64,000 bases of DNA from Acidiphilium rubrum (GCF_900156265.1 NZ_FTNE01000009.1:62001-126000), one strand, 5' to 3'; counted from the stretch's first letter, positions 50,579 to 59,719 are shown. Notes: generated from the sequence alone by a model not told the origin. A program made the numbers and translations.

Positions 50579-51949
50579 ATGGCAACTTTGGTCACTTTGC
50601 GTCGCGCGGCCCCCCTCGCCCTCAGTTTGCTGCTCACCGGCTGCGGCGTCACCCAAGGCGTTTTCGGCCGCGATCAGTCCAAGCTCGGCGAACCCGCGCC
50701 GATGAAACCGGTGGTCGGTTTCACCGTCGCTCCGGTGCCGCAGGCAGCACTCGCCGCGCGCCAGATTCTCAATGCCGGCGGTAACGCAGCGGATGCCGCG
50801 ACCGCCGCCGGTTTTGCGCTTGCGGTCGCCCTGCCCTCGCGCGCCGGGCTCGGCGGCGGTGCGGCCTGCCTGATCGATCTGCCCGCGTCGGACGGCGGCA
50901 ACGGCATCCCGACCGCTCTGCTCTTTCCGCCCGCCGCCGCCCCCGAATCGAGCGGTGGCGCCAGCCGCCCGGCCGCGGTTCCGCAGATGGCGCGCGGCTT
51001 GATCGCCATGCAGGCAAGGTTCGGGCGGTTGGCGCTTGCGACCGATCTGGCTCCGGCCGAGGCGATGGCGGGCGGCGGTGTCGCCGTCTCGCGTACGTTT
51101 GCCGCCGATCTGGCGGTGGTCGGCAACGCCCTGCTGGCCGACTCTGCGGCGCGCACGATTTTTGCATCCCCCACCGGCCAGGTGCTCCAGCCGGGCATGA
51201 TCATGCGCCAGCCCGATCTGGCGGCCACGCTCACCCAGTTGCAGTCGAGCGGCGTGCTCGGCCTGACCCAGGGGGCGTCTGCCACAGCCTTCATCACCGC
51301 CGCCAACCAGGCGGGCGCGGGGCTGACCATGCAAGATCTGCGCGCCGTCAGACCCGCCTATGCCAGCCCGATCACCGTTAATCGGTTCGGCTATCATCTT
51401 GCGTTCACACCCAATGCCGGCGGCATCGGCGCGGCTGCCGGGATCGAAGCGCTGGCGCAAAACCCCCAGGCGCTCGACCTTGCCGGGCAGCGCGCGCTCG
51501 CCGCCGCCCAAGCCGCGCGGCACGGCGCGGCGCTGACCGCCCTGCCGGCCTCGGCCAGCTTCGCCACGCTCGATGATCGGGGTGGCGCGGTCGGCTGCGC
51601 CACCACCATGAACAATCTGTTCGGCACCGGCCGCGTCGCACCCGGCACGGGGATTCTGCTGGCGGCGACACCGGCCCATATCACGCCACCGCTGCTGACC
51701 GTGGGGCTCGCCACGCGCGGTGGTGACTTCCGCGCCATCGCAACCGGTTCAGGCCAGCAGGGCGCCGCGATGGCCGTCGCCACGGGGCTCGCCAATGCCG
51801 TGCGCAGCGCGGTACCGATGCCCCAGCAAGTTCCGGCGCCTGGCCGCGCCAATGTGATCGCCTGCGCGGGGTTGCTGCCGGGTGGACCGAAAACCTGCGC
51901 CGCCGCCGCCGATCCACGCGGCTTCGGCCTCGCCATCGGGTCGAAATAA
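50579..51949 (+). CDS. Gamma-glutamyltransferase-like lipoprotein, divergent
   Basis: A 456-residue protein with a lipoprotein signal (LLLTGC, Cys22) and a gamma-glutamyltransferase-like body: ARQILNAGGNAADAATAAGFALAV, then GLGGGAACLID, and near the C-terminus MNNLFGTGRVAPGTGILL. In true GGTs the nucleophile is the first Thr of a TTHxS motif; the matching segment here is SASFATLDD, placing Ser there. It is shorter than typical GGTs (about 560-590 residues). It may be a weak hydrolase or a non-catalytic relative anchored to the membrane. The ribosome site is weak, with GAGGA touching the ATG. It ends 7 bp before an aminotransferase gene. Confidence 0.78.
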   Translation: MATLVTLRRAAPLALSLLLTGCGVTQGVFGRDQSKLGEPAPMKPVVGFTVAPVPQAALAARQILNAGGNAADAATAAGFALAVALPSRAGLGGGAACLIDLPASDGGNGIPTALLFPPAAAPESSGGASRPAAVPQMARGLIAMQARFGRLALATDLAPAEAMAGGGVAVSRTFAADLAVVGNALLADSAARTIFASPTGQVLQPGMIMRQPDLAATLTQLQSSGVLGLTQGASATAFITAANQAGAGLTMQDLRAVRPAYASPITVNRFGYHLAFTPNAGGIGAAAGIEALAQNPQALDLAGQRALAAAQAARHGAALTALPASASFATLDDRGGAVGCATTMNNLFGTGRVAPGTGILLAATPAHITPPLLTVGLATRGGDFRAIATGSGQQGAAMAVATGLANAVRSAVPMPQQVPAPGRANVIACAGLLPGGPKTCAAAADPRGFGLAIGSK

Positions 51950-51956
51950 CCAGCCG

Positions 51957-53114
51957 ATGGCGCTGAAAACCGGCTCCGGCGCGCTGGTGCCGCCGTTTCT
52001 GGTAATGGACGTGATCGCCGCGGCCAACGCGATCGCCGCCACGCCGGCCGCCGCGGATCGCCGCGTCATCCGCATGGAAGTCGGCCAGCCCGGTCAAGGC
52101 GCGCCTGCCGGCGTGCGTGCCGCGGTCACCGCCGCCATGCAGACCACCGAACCGATGGGCTATACCGAAGCGCTCGGCCGTGCCGATCTGCGCGCACGCA
52201 TCGCGGCGCATTACGCCGATTGGTACGATCTGGCTTTGCCTGCCGGACGCATCGCCGTCACCTCCGGCGCCTCGGCGGGATTTCCGCTCGCTTTCCTTGC
52301 CGCGTTCGAAGCGGGCGACCGCATCGCCCTCGCGACGCCGTGCTACCCGCCCTATCTCAACATCATGACGGCGCTCGGCATCCAGCCCGTGCTGCTGCCC
52401 GCCACGGCCGAAACCGGGTTTCAACCCACAGTCGCGATGCTCGAAACGATGGACCCACCGCCCGACGGGCTGCTGATCGCCTCGCCCGCCAACCCGACCG
52501 GGTCGATGCTGTCACCCGATGATCTCGCATCCCTCGCACGCTACTGCCACGCCAACGGCATCCGGCTGATCAGTGATGAAATCTACCACGGCCTCACCTA
52601 TGGCAAAGCCGCCGTCACCGCCGCATCGTTCAGCCCCTCCGCCATCATCATCAATTCCTTCTCCAAATATTTCTCGATGACCGGCTGGCGGGTCGGCTGG
52701 ATGGTTGTGCCCGATGATCTGATCCGTCCGGTCGAATGCCTGGCACAGAACTTCTTTATCTGCGCGCCACATATTTCGCAGACCGCCGCCTTCGCCGCCT
52801 TCGACTGCCACGCCGAGCTGCAATCGCGCCACGCCGGCTACACGCGCTCGCGCGCTCTGTTGCTCGACGCCTTGCCGCGCGCCGGGTTCGATCGCCTCTC
52901 ACCCGCCGATGGTGCGTTCTACCTCTACGCCGATATCAGCGGCACCCTGCAGGACAGTGCGGATTTTTGCCGATCCCTGCTGCATGATCAGCACATCGCC
53001 GCAACGCCGGGCCACGATTTCGATCCTGCGCGCGGGGGTGATTTCGTGCGATTCTCCTATTGTGCGGCTGAGGCTGATATTGTCGAGGCTATTCATCGTC
53101 TCGTCGATAATTAG
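51957..53114 (+). CDS. Class I/II PLP-dependent aminotransferase
   Basis: A 385-residue fold-type I aminotransferase. The PLP lysine is Lys237 (NSFSKYFSMTGWRVGW), with cofactor residues Asp207 and Tyr210 (LISDEIYHGLTYG) and Arg245. ASPANPTGS supplies the usual Asn. Which amino donor or acceptor it uses is not visible. The ATG at 51957 lies 7 bp after the GGT-like stop codon without a strong ribosome site of its own, which suggests coupling. The open frame before it is shadow. An A/T-stem hairpin follows the gene. Confidence 0.9.
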   Translation: MALKTGSGALVPPFLVMDVIAAANAIAATPAAADRRVIRMEVGQPGQGAPAGVRAAVTAAMQTTEPMGYTEALGRADLRARIAAHYADWYDLALPAGRIAVTSGASAGFPLAFLAAFEAGDRIALATPCYPPYLNIMTALGIQPVLLPATAETGFQPTVAMLETMDPPPDGLLIASPANPTGSMLSPDDLASLARYCHANGIRLISDEIYHGLTYGKAAVTAASFSPSAIIINSFSKYFSMTGWRVGWMVVPDDLIRPVECLAQNFFICAPHISQTAAFAAFDCHAELQSRHAGYTRSRALLLDALPRAGFDRLSPADGAFYLYADISGTLQDSADFCRSLLHDQHIAATPGHDFDPARGGDFVRFSYCAAEADIVEAIHRLVDN

Positions 53115-53135
53115 CGTAAACAAGTTAAGGAAGGC

Positions 53136-53157
53136 CTTCTTTTTTGCGAAAAAGAAG
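53136..53157. terminator. Bidirectional terminator between aminotransferase and dihydroorotase genes
   Basis: CTTCTTTTT at 53136-53144 pairs with AAAAAGAAG at 53149-53157 across a 4-nt loop. The arms give T-runs on both strands, as in the sodB/yajC terminator. It sits between convergent genes. Confidence 0.65.
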
Positions 53158-53187
53158 CAAAAAACTCTTGGTTGTTTTAGGTCTTCC

Positions 53188-54519
53188 TCAGCTTCGGAAC
53201 CTTACCATTCGACCGCTCGGGCTGCCGATCAGCTGATCGTCCTGCATCACCACCGCACCGCCGATCACCGTCATCATCGGCCAGCCAGTGACCCGCTCGC
53301 CGGCGAACGGCGACCAGCCGCACGGGCTTGCGAGCCAATCCGTCTCGATCACGCGGCTCTGCTTCAGGTCAACCAGGGTGAAATCGGCATCGTATCCAGC
53401 CGCAATCCGCCCCTTGCCGACCGCCCCGTAAATCCGCGCCGGTCCCGCCGCCATCAGATCGACCAGCCGCGCCAGTGACAACCGGCCGCGATGCACCTGA
53501 TCCAGCATCACCGGCACCATCGTCTGCACCCCGGTCAGCCCCGCCGCGGTATCCGGCCATGGTCGCGCCTTTGCCGCGGCCGGATGCGGCGCATGATCCG
53601 AGCCGATGGTATCGACCAGACCATCAGCCACCGCCCGCCACGCCGCCTCGACATGGTGCCGATCGCGGATCGGCGGGTTCATCACCGCATAGGCGCCCAA
53701 GCGCTCGTAAGCCTCGGGGGCGGATTGCGTCAGATGATTGACCAACACCTCGACGCTCGCGACATCGCGAAAGCCGCGCAGATAGGCGAATTCCTCGGCG
53801 GTCGATACATGTAATATATGCGCGGGCCGGCCGGTGCGGCGCGCCAGTGCCATGATCCGCCTGGTGCCCAGCGCGGCACATTCCGGATCGCGCCACACCG
53901 CATGATTGGCGTAATCATCGCCCATGGCGAACGCGCCCCGGCGCTCCTGCAGGCGGAACTCATCCTCGGAATGAAATGCAATCCGTCGCCGCCCCGCCCG
54001 CATCACGCGCTCGATCGAGGCATCGTCCTCCACCAGCAAATTACCGGTCGAAGACCCGGCGAACACCTTGATGGCGCAGACACCCGGCTCCGTTTCCAGC
54101 GCCGCAAGCTGATCGACATTCTGCTTGGTCGCGCCGACGTAAAACCCAACGTCGCACCACGCGCGTCCCGACACCGACTCCCGCTTGGCCGCGAGGCTCG
54201 CGATATCGATCGCCGGGGTTGCGGTGTTCGGCATGTCGAAAATCGCGGTGATGCCGCCGAGCACCGCGCCGCGCGTGCCGGTTTCCAGCGTTTCGACGCT
54301 GGGCAGTTCAGCCGCGCCGGAATCGCGGAAATGCACATGCGGGTCGATCAGCCCGGGCAGCACATGCAGGCCGCGCGCGCTAATGATCCGCGCCGCATCG
54401 CCGGTCGCGGCCAGGGTCACAATGCGCCCCTCGCGCACACCGATCCGCGCCTCCGCCTCGCCCCAGGGCAGCATCGCAATGCCGCCTTCGATGATCAGAT
54501 CAAAAGCCTCGCCCATCAT
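53188..54519 (-). CDS. pyrC: Dihydroorotase-family amidohydrolase
   Basis: A 443-residue amidohydrolase of the type-I dihydroorotase/allantoinase group. The binuclear metal site is complete: His61 and His63 (DPHVHFRD), Lys151 (AIKVFAG, carboxylated in the family), His183 (FHSEDE), His237 (ILHVSTAEE) and Asp308 (GSDHAPH). Dihydroorotase closes carbamoyl-aspartate to dihydroorotate in pyrimidine synthesis; allantoinase cannot be excluded by eye. The start at 54519 overlaps the asnB stop codon (TGATG). It is last in a coupled operon with asnB and two glycosyltransferases, with no pyrimidine genes beside it. Confidence 0.85.
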   Translation of the reverse strand: MMGEAFDLIIEGGIAMLPWGEAEARIGVREGRIVTLAATGDAARIISARGLHVLPGLIDPHVHFRDSGAAELPSVETLETGTRGAVLGGITAIFDMPNTATPAIDIASLAAKRESVSGRAWCDVGFYVGATKQNVDQLAALETEPGVCAIKVFAGSSTGNLLVEDDASIERVMRAGRRRIAFHSEDEFRLQERRGAFAMGDDYANHAVWRDPECAALGTRRIMALARRTGRPAHILHVSTAEEFAYLRGFRDVASVEVLVNHLTQSAPEAYERLGAYAVMNPPIRDRHHVEAAWRAVADGLVDTIGSDHAPHPAAAKARPWPDTAAGLTGVQTMVPVMLDQVHRGRLSLARLVDLMAAGPARIYGAVGKGRIAAGYDADFTLVDLKQSRVIETDWLASPCGWSPFAGERVTGWPMMTVIGGAVVMQDDQLIGSPSGRMVRFRS

Positions 54520-56261
54520 CAACGCTCCGCCAACACATCAAACACATTGCCATCGCACGGCAGGCCGAGGCCGTGCCGACGATACCATAACGCGAGGAAC
54601 AGCAACCGCCAGCAGGCAACACCGGCCCGTGGGTCGGCCGCGCGCGCGAACAGATCGATCACACGGCCCGGTTGGGTCAATTGCCCGACCATCGGGGACC
54701 GCGCCACCAGCGCGCCAAGCCGCGCCCCCTGCCCCGCGATCCATCCGGCCACCGGCACGTCGAACCCCTGTTTGCGCGCGAACGGCCGTGCCTGCGGCAA
54801 ATACCGCTCCAGCCAGCGGCGCAGCAGGAACTTCCCAAAGCCGCGCTGCGCGCGCAAACCATCCGGCAGGGCGAAGGCAAAGCGCGCCACCTCACGATCG
54901 AGAAACGGTGTGCGCCCCTCGACGCCATGCGCCATCAGGCAGCGGTCGAGCTTGATCAGCAAATCGTTCGGCAGCCATTCCGCGATATCCTCGCGCTGCG
55001 CGCGCGCCAGAGCGCTGCCGGCGGCGTGGTCATGCGCCCGATCGATGCCGCTGCGCCACGCCGTGCCGGCATCGCGCAGCACATCGAGCCCGTCGAACGC
55101 GCCGTGCCGGCGCATCCGCCGCGCGAACGGCCAAGCCCGGGCGGCGGCGCGATATCGGCCGTAGCCGGCAAAAATTTCATCACCGCCCTCGCCCGACAGC
55201 ACGACTTTCACCGAACCGCGCGCGTGTCGCGCCAGAAACCAGGTCGGGATGATCGCATAATCCGCCACCGGATCATCCATCGCGCTGATGATTTCCGGCA
55301 GATGCCGCCACATCATCGCCTCGGTGATCTCGATCCGCTCATGGCGCGCGCCAACCGCACCCGCGCTGGCCGCGGCGGCATCCCGCTCGTCGGCGACGCT
55401 GCCGTGATCAAAACCGGCGGTGAACGCCTGCACCCGCCCGGTGTCAAGCCGCGCCATCAGCGCGAGAATGGCAGCGCTGTCGATCCCGCCGGACAGGAAC
55501 AATCCGTAAGGAACGTCGCTCCGCTGATGAAGTTCCACGGTTTCCGCCATGACGCGATCAAGCGCTGCGAGCGCCGCGTCTTCCCCCTGCGGTGCCGTGC
55601 CGGGTTCGATCGGGTCGTGATCGGCGCGCGCGATCACGGCACCATCGCGCAGCGTCAGCATCGCACCGGGGGCAACGCGTTCGATGCCGGTGAACGCGGT
55701 GGTGGCGCCGGTGGTGAATTGAAGCTGGATCAATTCATGCAGTTTTGCGGCATCGACCGACCGTGCCGCGAGCCCGGCCGCGATCAGCGCCTGTGGTTCG
55801 GAGGCAAACGCCACACCCAGCGGACCGGGCGCGAGATAAAGCGGCTTGATGCCGAACGGATCGCGCAGCAGCTTCACCACGCTTTCCTCAGCATCATCGA
55901 TGGCGATCGCGTACATGCCGCGCAGTTGCCCCATGAAATCGGCCGCGGCGCGGGCGAGGTAGAGCGGCGGCTCGCAATCGCTGCCGGTTCGAAACGCGCA
56001 ACTCGCGAGGTCCCGGCGCAGTTCGGGATTGTTGTAGATCTCGCCATTGCCGATCAGTGCGGCCCCCGCGCCGAACAAAGGTTGATCGCCGGTCGCCAGA
56101 TCGATAATCGCAAGGCGCGTCTGCACCAAGGCAGCGCGCGCGCTGACATGTTGGCCTGAACCATCCGGCCCGCGATGCGCCAGGGCCGCCACGAGCGTGG
56201 CCAGCCGATCCGCTGCAAGCCGCGCGCCCGGCTTGAACGCGATGCCGGCGATGCCGCACAT
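54519..56261 (-). CDS. asnB: Glutamine-dependent asparagine synthase-like amidotransferase
   Basis: A 580-residue two-domain enzyme. The class II glutaminase domain begins MCGIAG (Cys2 nucleophile) with HRGPDGSG and GNGEIYNN. The synthase domain has the PP-loop LSGGIDSAA and VVLSGEGGDEIFAGYGRYR. It amidates a carboxylate with glutamine and ATP; relatives make asparagine or modify surface polysaccharides and natural products. Its position directly after two glycosyltransferase genes (1-bp overlap) suggests a surface-glycan role is as likely as asparagine supply. Confidence 0.88.
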   Translation of the reverse strand: MCGIAGIAFKPGARLAADRLATLVAALAHRGPDGSGQHVSARAALVQTRLAIIDLATGDQPLFGAGAALIGNGEIYNNPELRRDLASCAFRTGSDCEPPLYLARAAADFMGQLRGMYAIAIDDAEESVVKLLRDPFGIKPLYLAPGPLGVAFASEPQALIAAGLAARSVDAAKLHELIQLQFTTGATTAFTGIERVAPGAMLTLRDGAVIARADHDPIEPGTAPQGEDAALAALDRVMAETVELHQRSDVPYGLFLSGGIDSAAILALMARLDTGRVQAFTAGFDHGSVADERDAAAASAGAVGARHERIEITEAMMWRHLPEIISAMDDPVADYAIIPTWFLARHARGSVKVVLSGEGGDEIFAGYGRYRAAARAWPFARRMRRHGAFDGLDVLRDAGTAWRSGIDRAHDHAAGSALARAQREDIAEWLPNDLLIKLDRCLMAHGVEGRTPFLDREVARFAFALPDGLRAQRGFGKFLLRRWLERYLPQARPFARKQGFDVPVAGWIAGQGARLGALVARSPMVGQLTQPGRVIDLFARAADPRAGVACWRLLFLALWYRRHGLGLPCDGNVFDVLAER

Positions 56262-57280
56262 CAGCGCGCCACCCGCGCCAGATAGTCGCGCCACGCCGCG
56301 ACCACCACCGGCTCGGCGAACTCGCCCGCGTAGCGCGCGCGGCCGGCCGCCGCCATCGCCTGGCCGCCCTCCGCCAGCACGCGCGCGATCGCCCGGCTCA
56401 AACCTGCCGGATCATCGATCGGCACCAGCACGCCATCAACGCCATCCGTGATCAGCTCGCGCGGCCCTTCGGCCGCCGCCGCGACCACCGGCACGCCGGC
56501 GGAAAACGCCTCCAGCACCATGTTGCCGAGCGGTTCATGGCGCGAGGACGACACGAACAGTTGCGCGCTGCGTAGCAACGGCCCGACATCGGTGCGCCAT
56601 CCCGCGAGATGCACGCGCGCTCCGAGGCGGCATGATGCGATCAGCGCCTCCAACGCCGGTCGTTCGGGCCCTTCACCGGCGATCACCAGATGCGCACCCG
56701 GCACAGTTTCCATCGCCCGGATCAGGATGTCGAACCCTTTGACCGCGTGCAGCCTTCCAAGCGCCAGCACCAGCGGTGCGTCATCCGGCACGCCCAGCAC
56801 GGCGCGCGACGCTGGTGCGATGCTTGCGAAATCACCAACGAAATTCGGCAGATAGGCAACGCGATCGGCGGGCCACCCCTGCGCCACGATCCAGCGCACG
56901 ATGTCGCGTGTGTTGCCGACCAGATGATCGCAGCGGCGGAAATATTTCAGCGGATAATACCCGCCCAGACGACCGATCAGCGTCCAACTGCCACGCGGAG
57001 CGTGAAACGCCGCCCGGCTCATCCACGCCACGGCGACCTCGGCACCGAAGGCGCGCAGGGCCCTGGCGGCGCGCGGCCGGGTCAGCAGATCGAGTGGACC
57101 GCCGTAGCGCAATCCGAGAGGTCCGAGCCCTGCCGCCCGCAACCGCGCGACCCTTGCGGGCTCCGGCCGGATCACCGGCAGAACCGCCTCGCCTGCCTCG
57201 TGGAGGCCAATGGTCAGGCGCTCGAAAAACAGCTCCGCACCACCCTGCGCCGCGCCGGCCATCAATTGACCGATCCTCAT
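56261..57280 (-). CDS. Glycosyltransferase family 4
   Basis: A 339-residue GT-B glycosyltransferase. The C-terminal half has the GT4 pattern PLVLALGRLHAVKGFDILIRAM, HLAGWRTDVGPLL, and SSSRHEPLGNMVLEAFSAGVPVVAA with the EX7E-type donor site. The N-half starts with the usual MRIGQLMAGAAQGGAELFF. It transfers a nucleotide-activated sugar, probably onto LPS or another surface glycan. It overlaps the heptosyltransferase-like gene by 4 bp and asnB by 1 bp. The specificity is unknown. Confidence 0.88.
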   Translation of the reverse strand: MRIGQLMAGAAQGGAELFFERLTIGLHEAGEAVLPVIRPEPARVARLRAAGLGPLGLRYGGPLDLLTRPRAARALRAFGAEVAVAWMSRAAFHAPRGSWTLIGRLGGYYPLKYFRRCDHLVGNTRDIVRWIVAQGWPADRVAYLPNFVGDFASIAPASRAVLGVPDDAPLVLALGRLHAVKGFDILIRAMETVPGAHLVIAGEGPERPALEALIASCRLGARVHLAGWRTDVGPLLRSAQLFVSSSRHEPLGNMVLEAFSAGVPVVAAAAEGPRELITDGVDGVLVPIDDPAGLSRAIARVLAEGGQAMAAAGRARYAGEFAEPVVVAAWRDYLARVAR

Positions 57281-58173
57281 GCGGGCACCGGTTCGCCCAT
57301 CAGCGCGGCCACCGCCTTGTGCACCGCATCGACCGCCAGATGCTCCATCGCCGCCTCGCCCTCGATGCCCGGTGCGGCGACGAACGCCGCCTGTACCCCG
57401 GCCGGCGCGTATTCCGACGCGCGGGACCGGCCGAACAACCCCAGCGTCGGCACATGCGCCGCGGCAGCCAGATGCATCAGGCCGGAATCATTGCCGATGA
57501 ACAGCGCGCAGCGCGCAAGGCAAGCCGCCGCTTCGGCCACCGAGACCGCGCCAACCAGATCGATCGCGCCGGGCAGCCCGGCCAGGACCGGTGCCACCGC
57601 CGCGCGCTCGGCTGGTCCCGGCCCGCCGAACACCGCGATCCGGGCAAAATCGAGCCGCCGGGCGAGTGCGATGAAATGCTCGGCCGGCCAGATCTTGCCC
57701 GCCCAATTCGCCGTCGGCCCCAGAGCCAGCACGGGCGCGCCGGGCGGGATGAGCATCTCCGCGCGCGTGCGGTCCGCCGGCGCGGTCCAAACCACCGGCA
57801 GTGGCGGCGGTTCGAACCCGCAGGCTGCGCCGATCTGGGCATAGCGCCGGCCGGGGCGGCGGCCGCCGCGCACGATCACCCGCTGCCCGGCCCACAGCCC
57901 GTATGCCAGCGCCGAGCCCCGGAAATCGACCACGATGTACCAGCGGTCGCGCACGACGCGCGACCAGAGTGAGAGCCAATGCCCATCGAGGCGCTGTTTC
58001 TCGAACACGATCAACCGTTCCAGCCCCGGCAGCCGCGCGAACACCCCCGCCGCTGCCGCGCCGCACGCAACCGTCAACTGTGCCGCCGGATGCGCGAGGC
58101 GGATCCGCTCGATCACGCCCGAGGAAATCACGGCATCACCCAGCCGCGACGATGTGATGAACAAAATCCGCAT
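57277..58173 (-). CDS. Glycosyltransferase family 9 (ADP-heptose:LPS heptosyltransferase-like)
   Basis: A 298-residue GT9 protein. MRILFITSSRLGDAVISSGVIERIRLAHP is the family's opening and FIGNDSGLMHLAAAAHVPTLGLFG its C-terminal ADP-sugar-binding signature. Members add heptose to the LPS inner core. The ATG at 58173 is chosen because the family starts at this MRILF; an upstream in-frame start at 58245 is not supported. It heads the minus-strand operon GT9-GT4-asnB-dihydroorotase and is divergent from ygfZ, with 56 bp between. Confidence 0.88.
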   Translation of the reverse strand: MRILFITSSRLGDAVISSGVIERIRLAHPAAQLTVACGAAAAGVFARLPGLERLIVFEKQRLDGHWLSLWSRVVRDRWYIVVDFRGSALAYGLWAGQRVIVRGGRRPGRRYAQIGAACGFEPPPLPVVWTAPADRTRAEMLIPPGAPVLALGPTANWAGKIWPAEHFIALARRLDFARIAVFGGPGPAERAAVAPVLAGLPGAIDLVGAVSVAEAAACLARCALFIGNDSGLMHLAAAAHVPTLGLFGRSRASEYAPAGVQAAFVAAPGIEGEAAMEHLAVDAVHKAVAALMGEPVPA

Positions 58174-58229
58174 GCCGCGCTGCTCTAGCACGGCTTGTCG
58201 CATCCCGGCCAAGGGGCCACATCCGCTGC

Positions 58230-59057
58230 ATGACAATCGTTGCATATCTGCCCGATCGCGGCGTGATCGATCTCAGCGGCCCGGACCGGGTTGCGTTTCT
58301 GCAAGGCCTGGTCACGAACGACGTGTCGAGGGCGCACCCCGGCACCTGTGTCTGGACCGCGTTGCTGACACCACAGGGCCGCTACCGCGCCGAATTTTTC
58401 GTCTTTGCAACCGAGTCGAGCCTGCTGCTCGATGCGCCGCGCGATGCGATCGCCGACATCATTACCCGCCTGTCGCGCTTCAAGCTGCGCAGCAAGGTGG
58501 TCTTGACCGATCGCTCGGCCGATTACGCGGTCCATGCCGCGTGGAACGGTCCACCGCCGGAAAGCGCGGGCATCACCGCACCCGATCCGCGGCTTGCCGA
58601 AGCGGGCCACCGGATTCTGGCGCCGGCGCCAAGGGCGGACAGCGCCGAGCCATCGGCCTACCGGGCCCATCGCCTCGCCCTCGGCCTGCCGGACCACGGC
58701 GATCTCGAACCCGACAAGACTTTGCCGATGGAGGCCGGCTTCGGCGAACTGCACGGCATCGACTGGGAGAAGGGCTGCTACATGGGCCAGGAACTCACCG
58801 CCCGCACGCGCTATCGCGGCTTGGTGAAACGCCGGCTGATCCCGATCACGGCAAGCACCGACCTGCCGACATCCGGCAGCATCACCAGCGGCGAGCGCAA
58901 TGTGGGCGATCTGTGCATCGCGCAGGGGCAGCAAGGGCTGGCAATGCTGCGCCTCGATGCGCTGGACCAGCATTTGCAGATCGGCGACCTTACGATAACA
59001 CCCAACCTACCACATTGGTTATCCCTGCCCGCCCCGTCTGAAAAGGCCCAAGCATGA
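58230..59057 (+). CDS. ygfZ: YgfZ/GcvT-family folate-binding Fe-S maintenance protein
   Basis: A 275-residue protein with the YgfZ signature KGCYMGQELTAR (residues 181-192, Cys183). The N-terminal GPDRVAFLQGLVTNDV and LLTPQGR segments are like GcvT. YgfZ acts with folate in repair or assembly of certain Fe-S enzymes such as MiaB. The ribosome site is weak. The gene overlaps the downstream glutathione transferase gene by 4 bp. Confidence 0.92.
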   Translation: MTIVAYLPDRGVIDLSGPDRVAFLQGLVTNDVSRAHPGTCVWTALLTPQGRYRAEFFVFATESSLLLDAPRDAIADIITRLSRFKLRSKVVLTDRSADYAVHAAWNGPPPESAGITAPDPRLAEAGHRILAPAPRADSAEPSAYRAHRLALGLPDHGDLEPDKTLPMEAGFGELHGIDWEKGCYMGQELTARTRYRGLVKRRLIPITASTDLPTSGSITSGERNVGDLCIAQGQQGLAMLRLDALDQHLQIGDLTITPNLPHWLSLPAPSEKAQA

Positions 59058-59719
59058 TCATCGTCCACCACCTCGAAGCGTCGCGCTCGCAGCGGATTCT
59101 CTGGCTGCTCGAAGAACTCGGCCTCGAATACGAGGTGAAACTCTACAAGCGGAACCCGAAGACCATGCTGGCGCCGCCGAGCCTCAAATCCGTGCATCCG
59201 CTCGGCAAATCGCCGGTGATCACCGATGGCGATACCATTGTGGCGGAAACCGGCGCGATCATCGAATACATCATCGAAAAATATGGCGAGGGCCGGCTGA
59301 TCCCGCCCGCCGGATCGGACGATCGGCGGCGCTACACCTACTGGCTCCACTATGCCGAAGGCTCCGCGATGCCGTTTCTGGTGATGAAGCTGATTTTCAC
59401 CGAAATGCCGAACCAGGCCCCGTTCATCGCGAAGCCATTGCTCCGCATGATCGGCAACAAGGTCGGCGAGAGCTATCTCGACCCCAATATCGCCACGCAC
59501 ATCCGCTTCTGGGAGGACAGTCTGGCCAATTCCACCTGGTTTGCCGGGCCGGAGCTGACCGGTGCGGACATCATGATGAGTTTTCCGGCCGAGGCGGCCA
59601 ACGCGCGCGGCGCGCTGCGCGGCAATTTCCCGCGGATCAATGCGTTCCTCGCTGCGGCCCACGCCCGCCCGGCGTATCAGCGGGCGTTGGCGAAGGGTGG
59701 GCCTTACCCTTACGCGTAA
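59054..59719 (+). CDS. Glutathione S-transferase family protein
   Basis: A 221-residue GST. The N-terminal thioredoxin-like domain begins IIVHHLEASRSQRILWLLEELGLEYEV, with the catalytic Ser region in ASRSQR, PLGKSPVITDGD (cis-Pro) and ETGAIIEYI (glutathione gamma-Glu site). The helical C-terminal domain contains the usual GPELTGADIMMSFP. It may conjugate or reduce toxic electrophiles; the substrate is unknown. It is coupled to ygfZ. Its last 83 bp overlap the convergent EamA gene. Confidence 0.92.
   Translation: MIIVHHLEASRSQRILWLLEELGLEYEVKLYKRNPKTMLAPPSLKSVHPLGKSPVITDGDTIVAETGAIIEYIIEKYGEGRLIPPAGSDDRRRYTYWLHYAEGSAMPFLVMKLIFTEMPNQAPFIAKPLLRMIGNKVGESYLDPNIATHIRFWEDSLANSTWFAGPELTGADIMMSFPAEAANARGALRGNFPRINAFLAAAHARPAYQRALAKGGPYPYA

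Noticed and set aside
53818-55164. A 448-codon plus-strand frame antisense to the dihydroorotase and asnB genes
   Set aside because: It spans two unrelated minus-strand genes and has biased, motif-free composition, so it is an antisense shadow.
54672-56159. A 495-codon plus-strand frame antisense to asnB
   Set aside because: High GC keeps stops rare. The translation is Arg/Gly/Ala-rich without motifs, whereas the minus strand encodes a complete AsnB with Cys2 and the SGGIDS loop.
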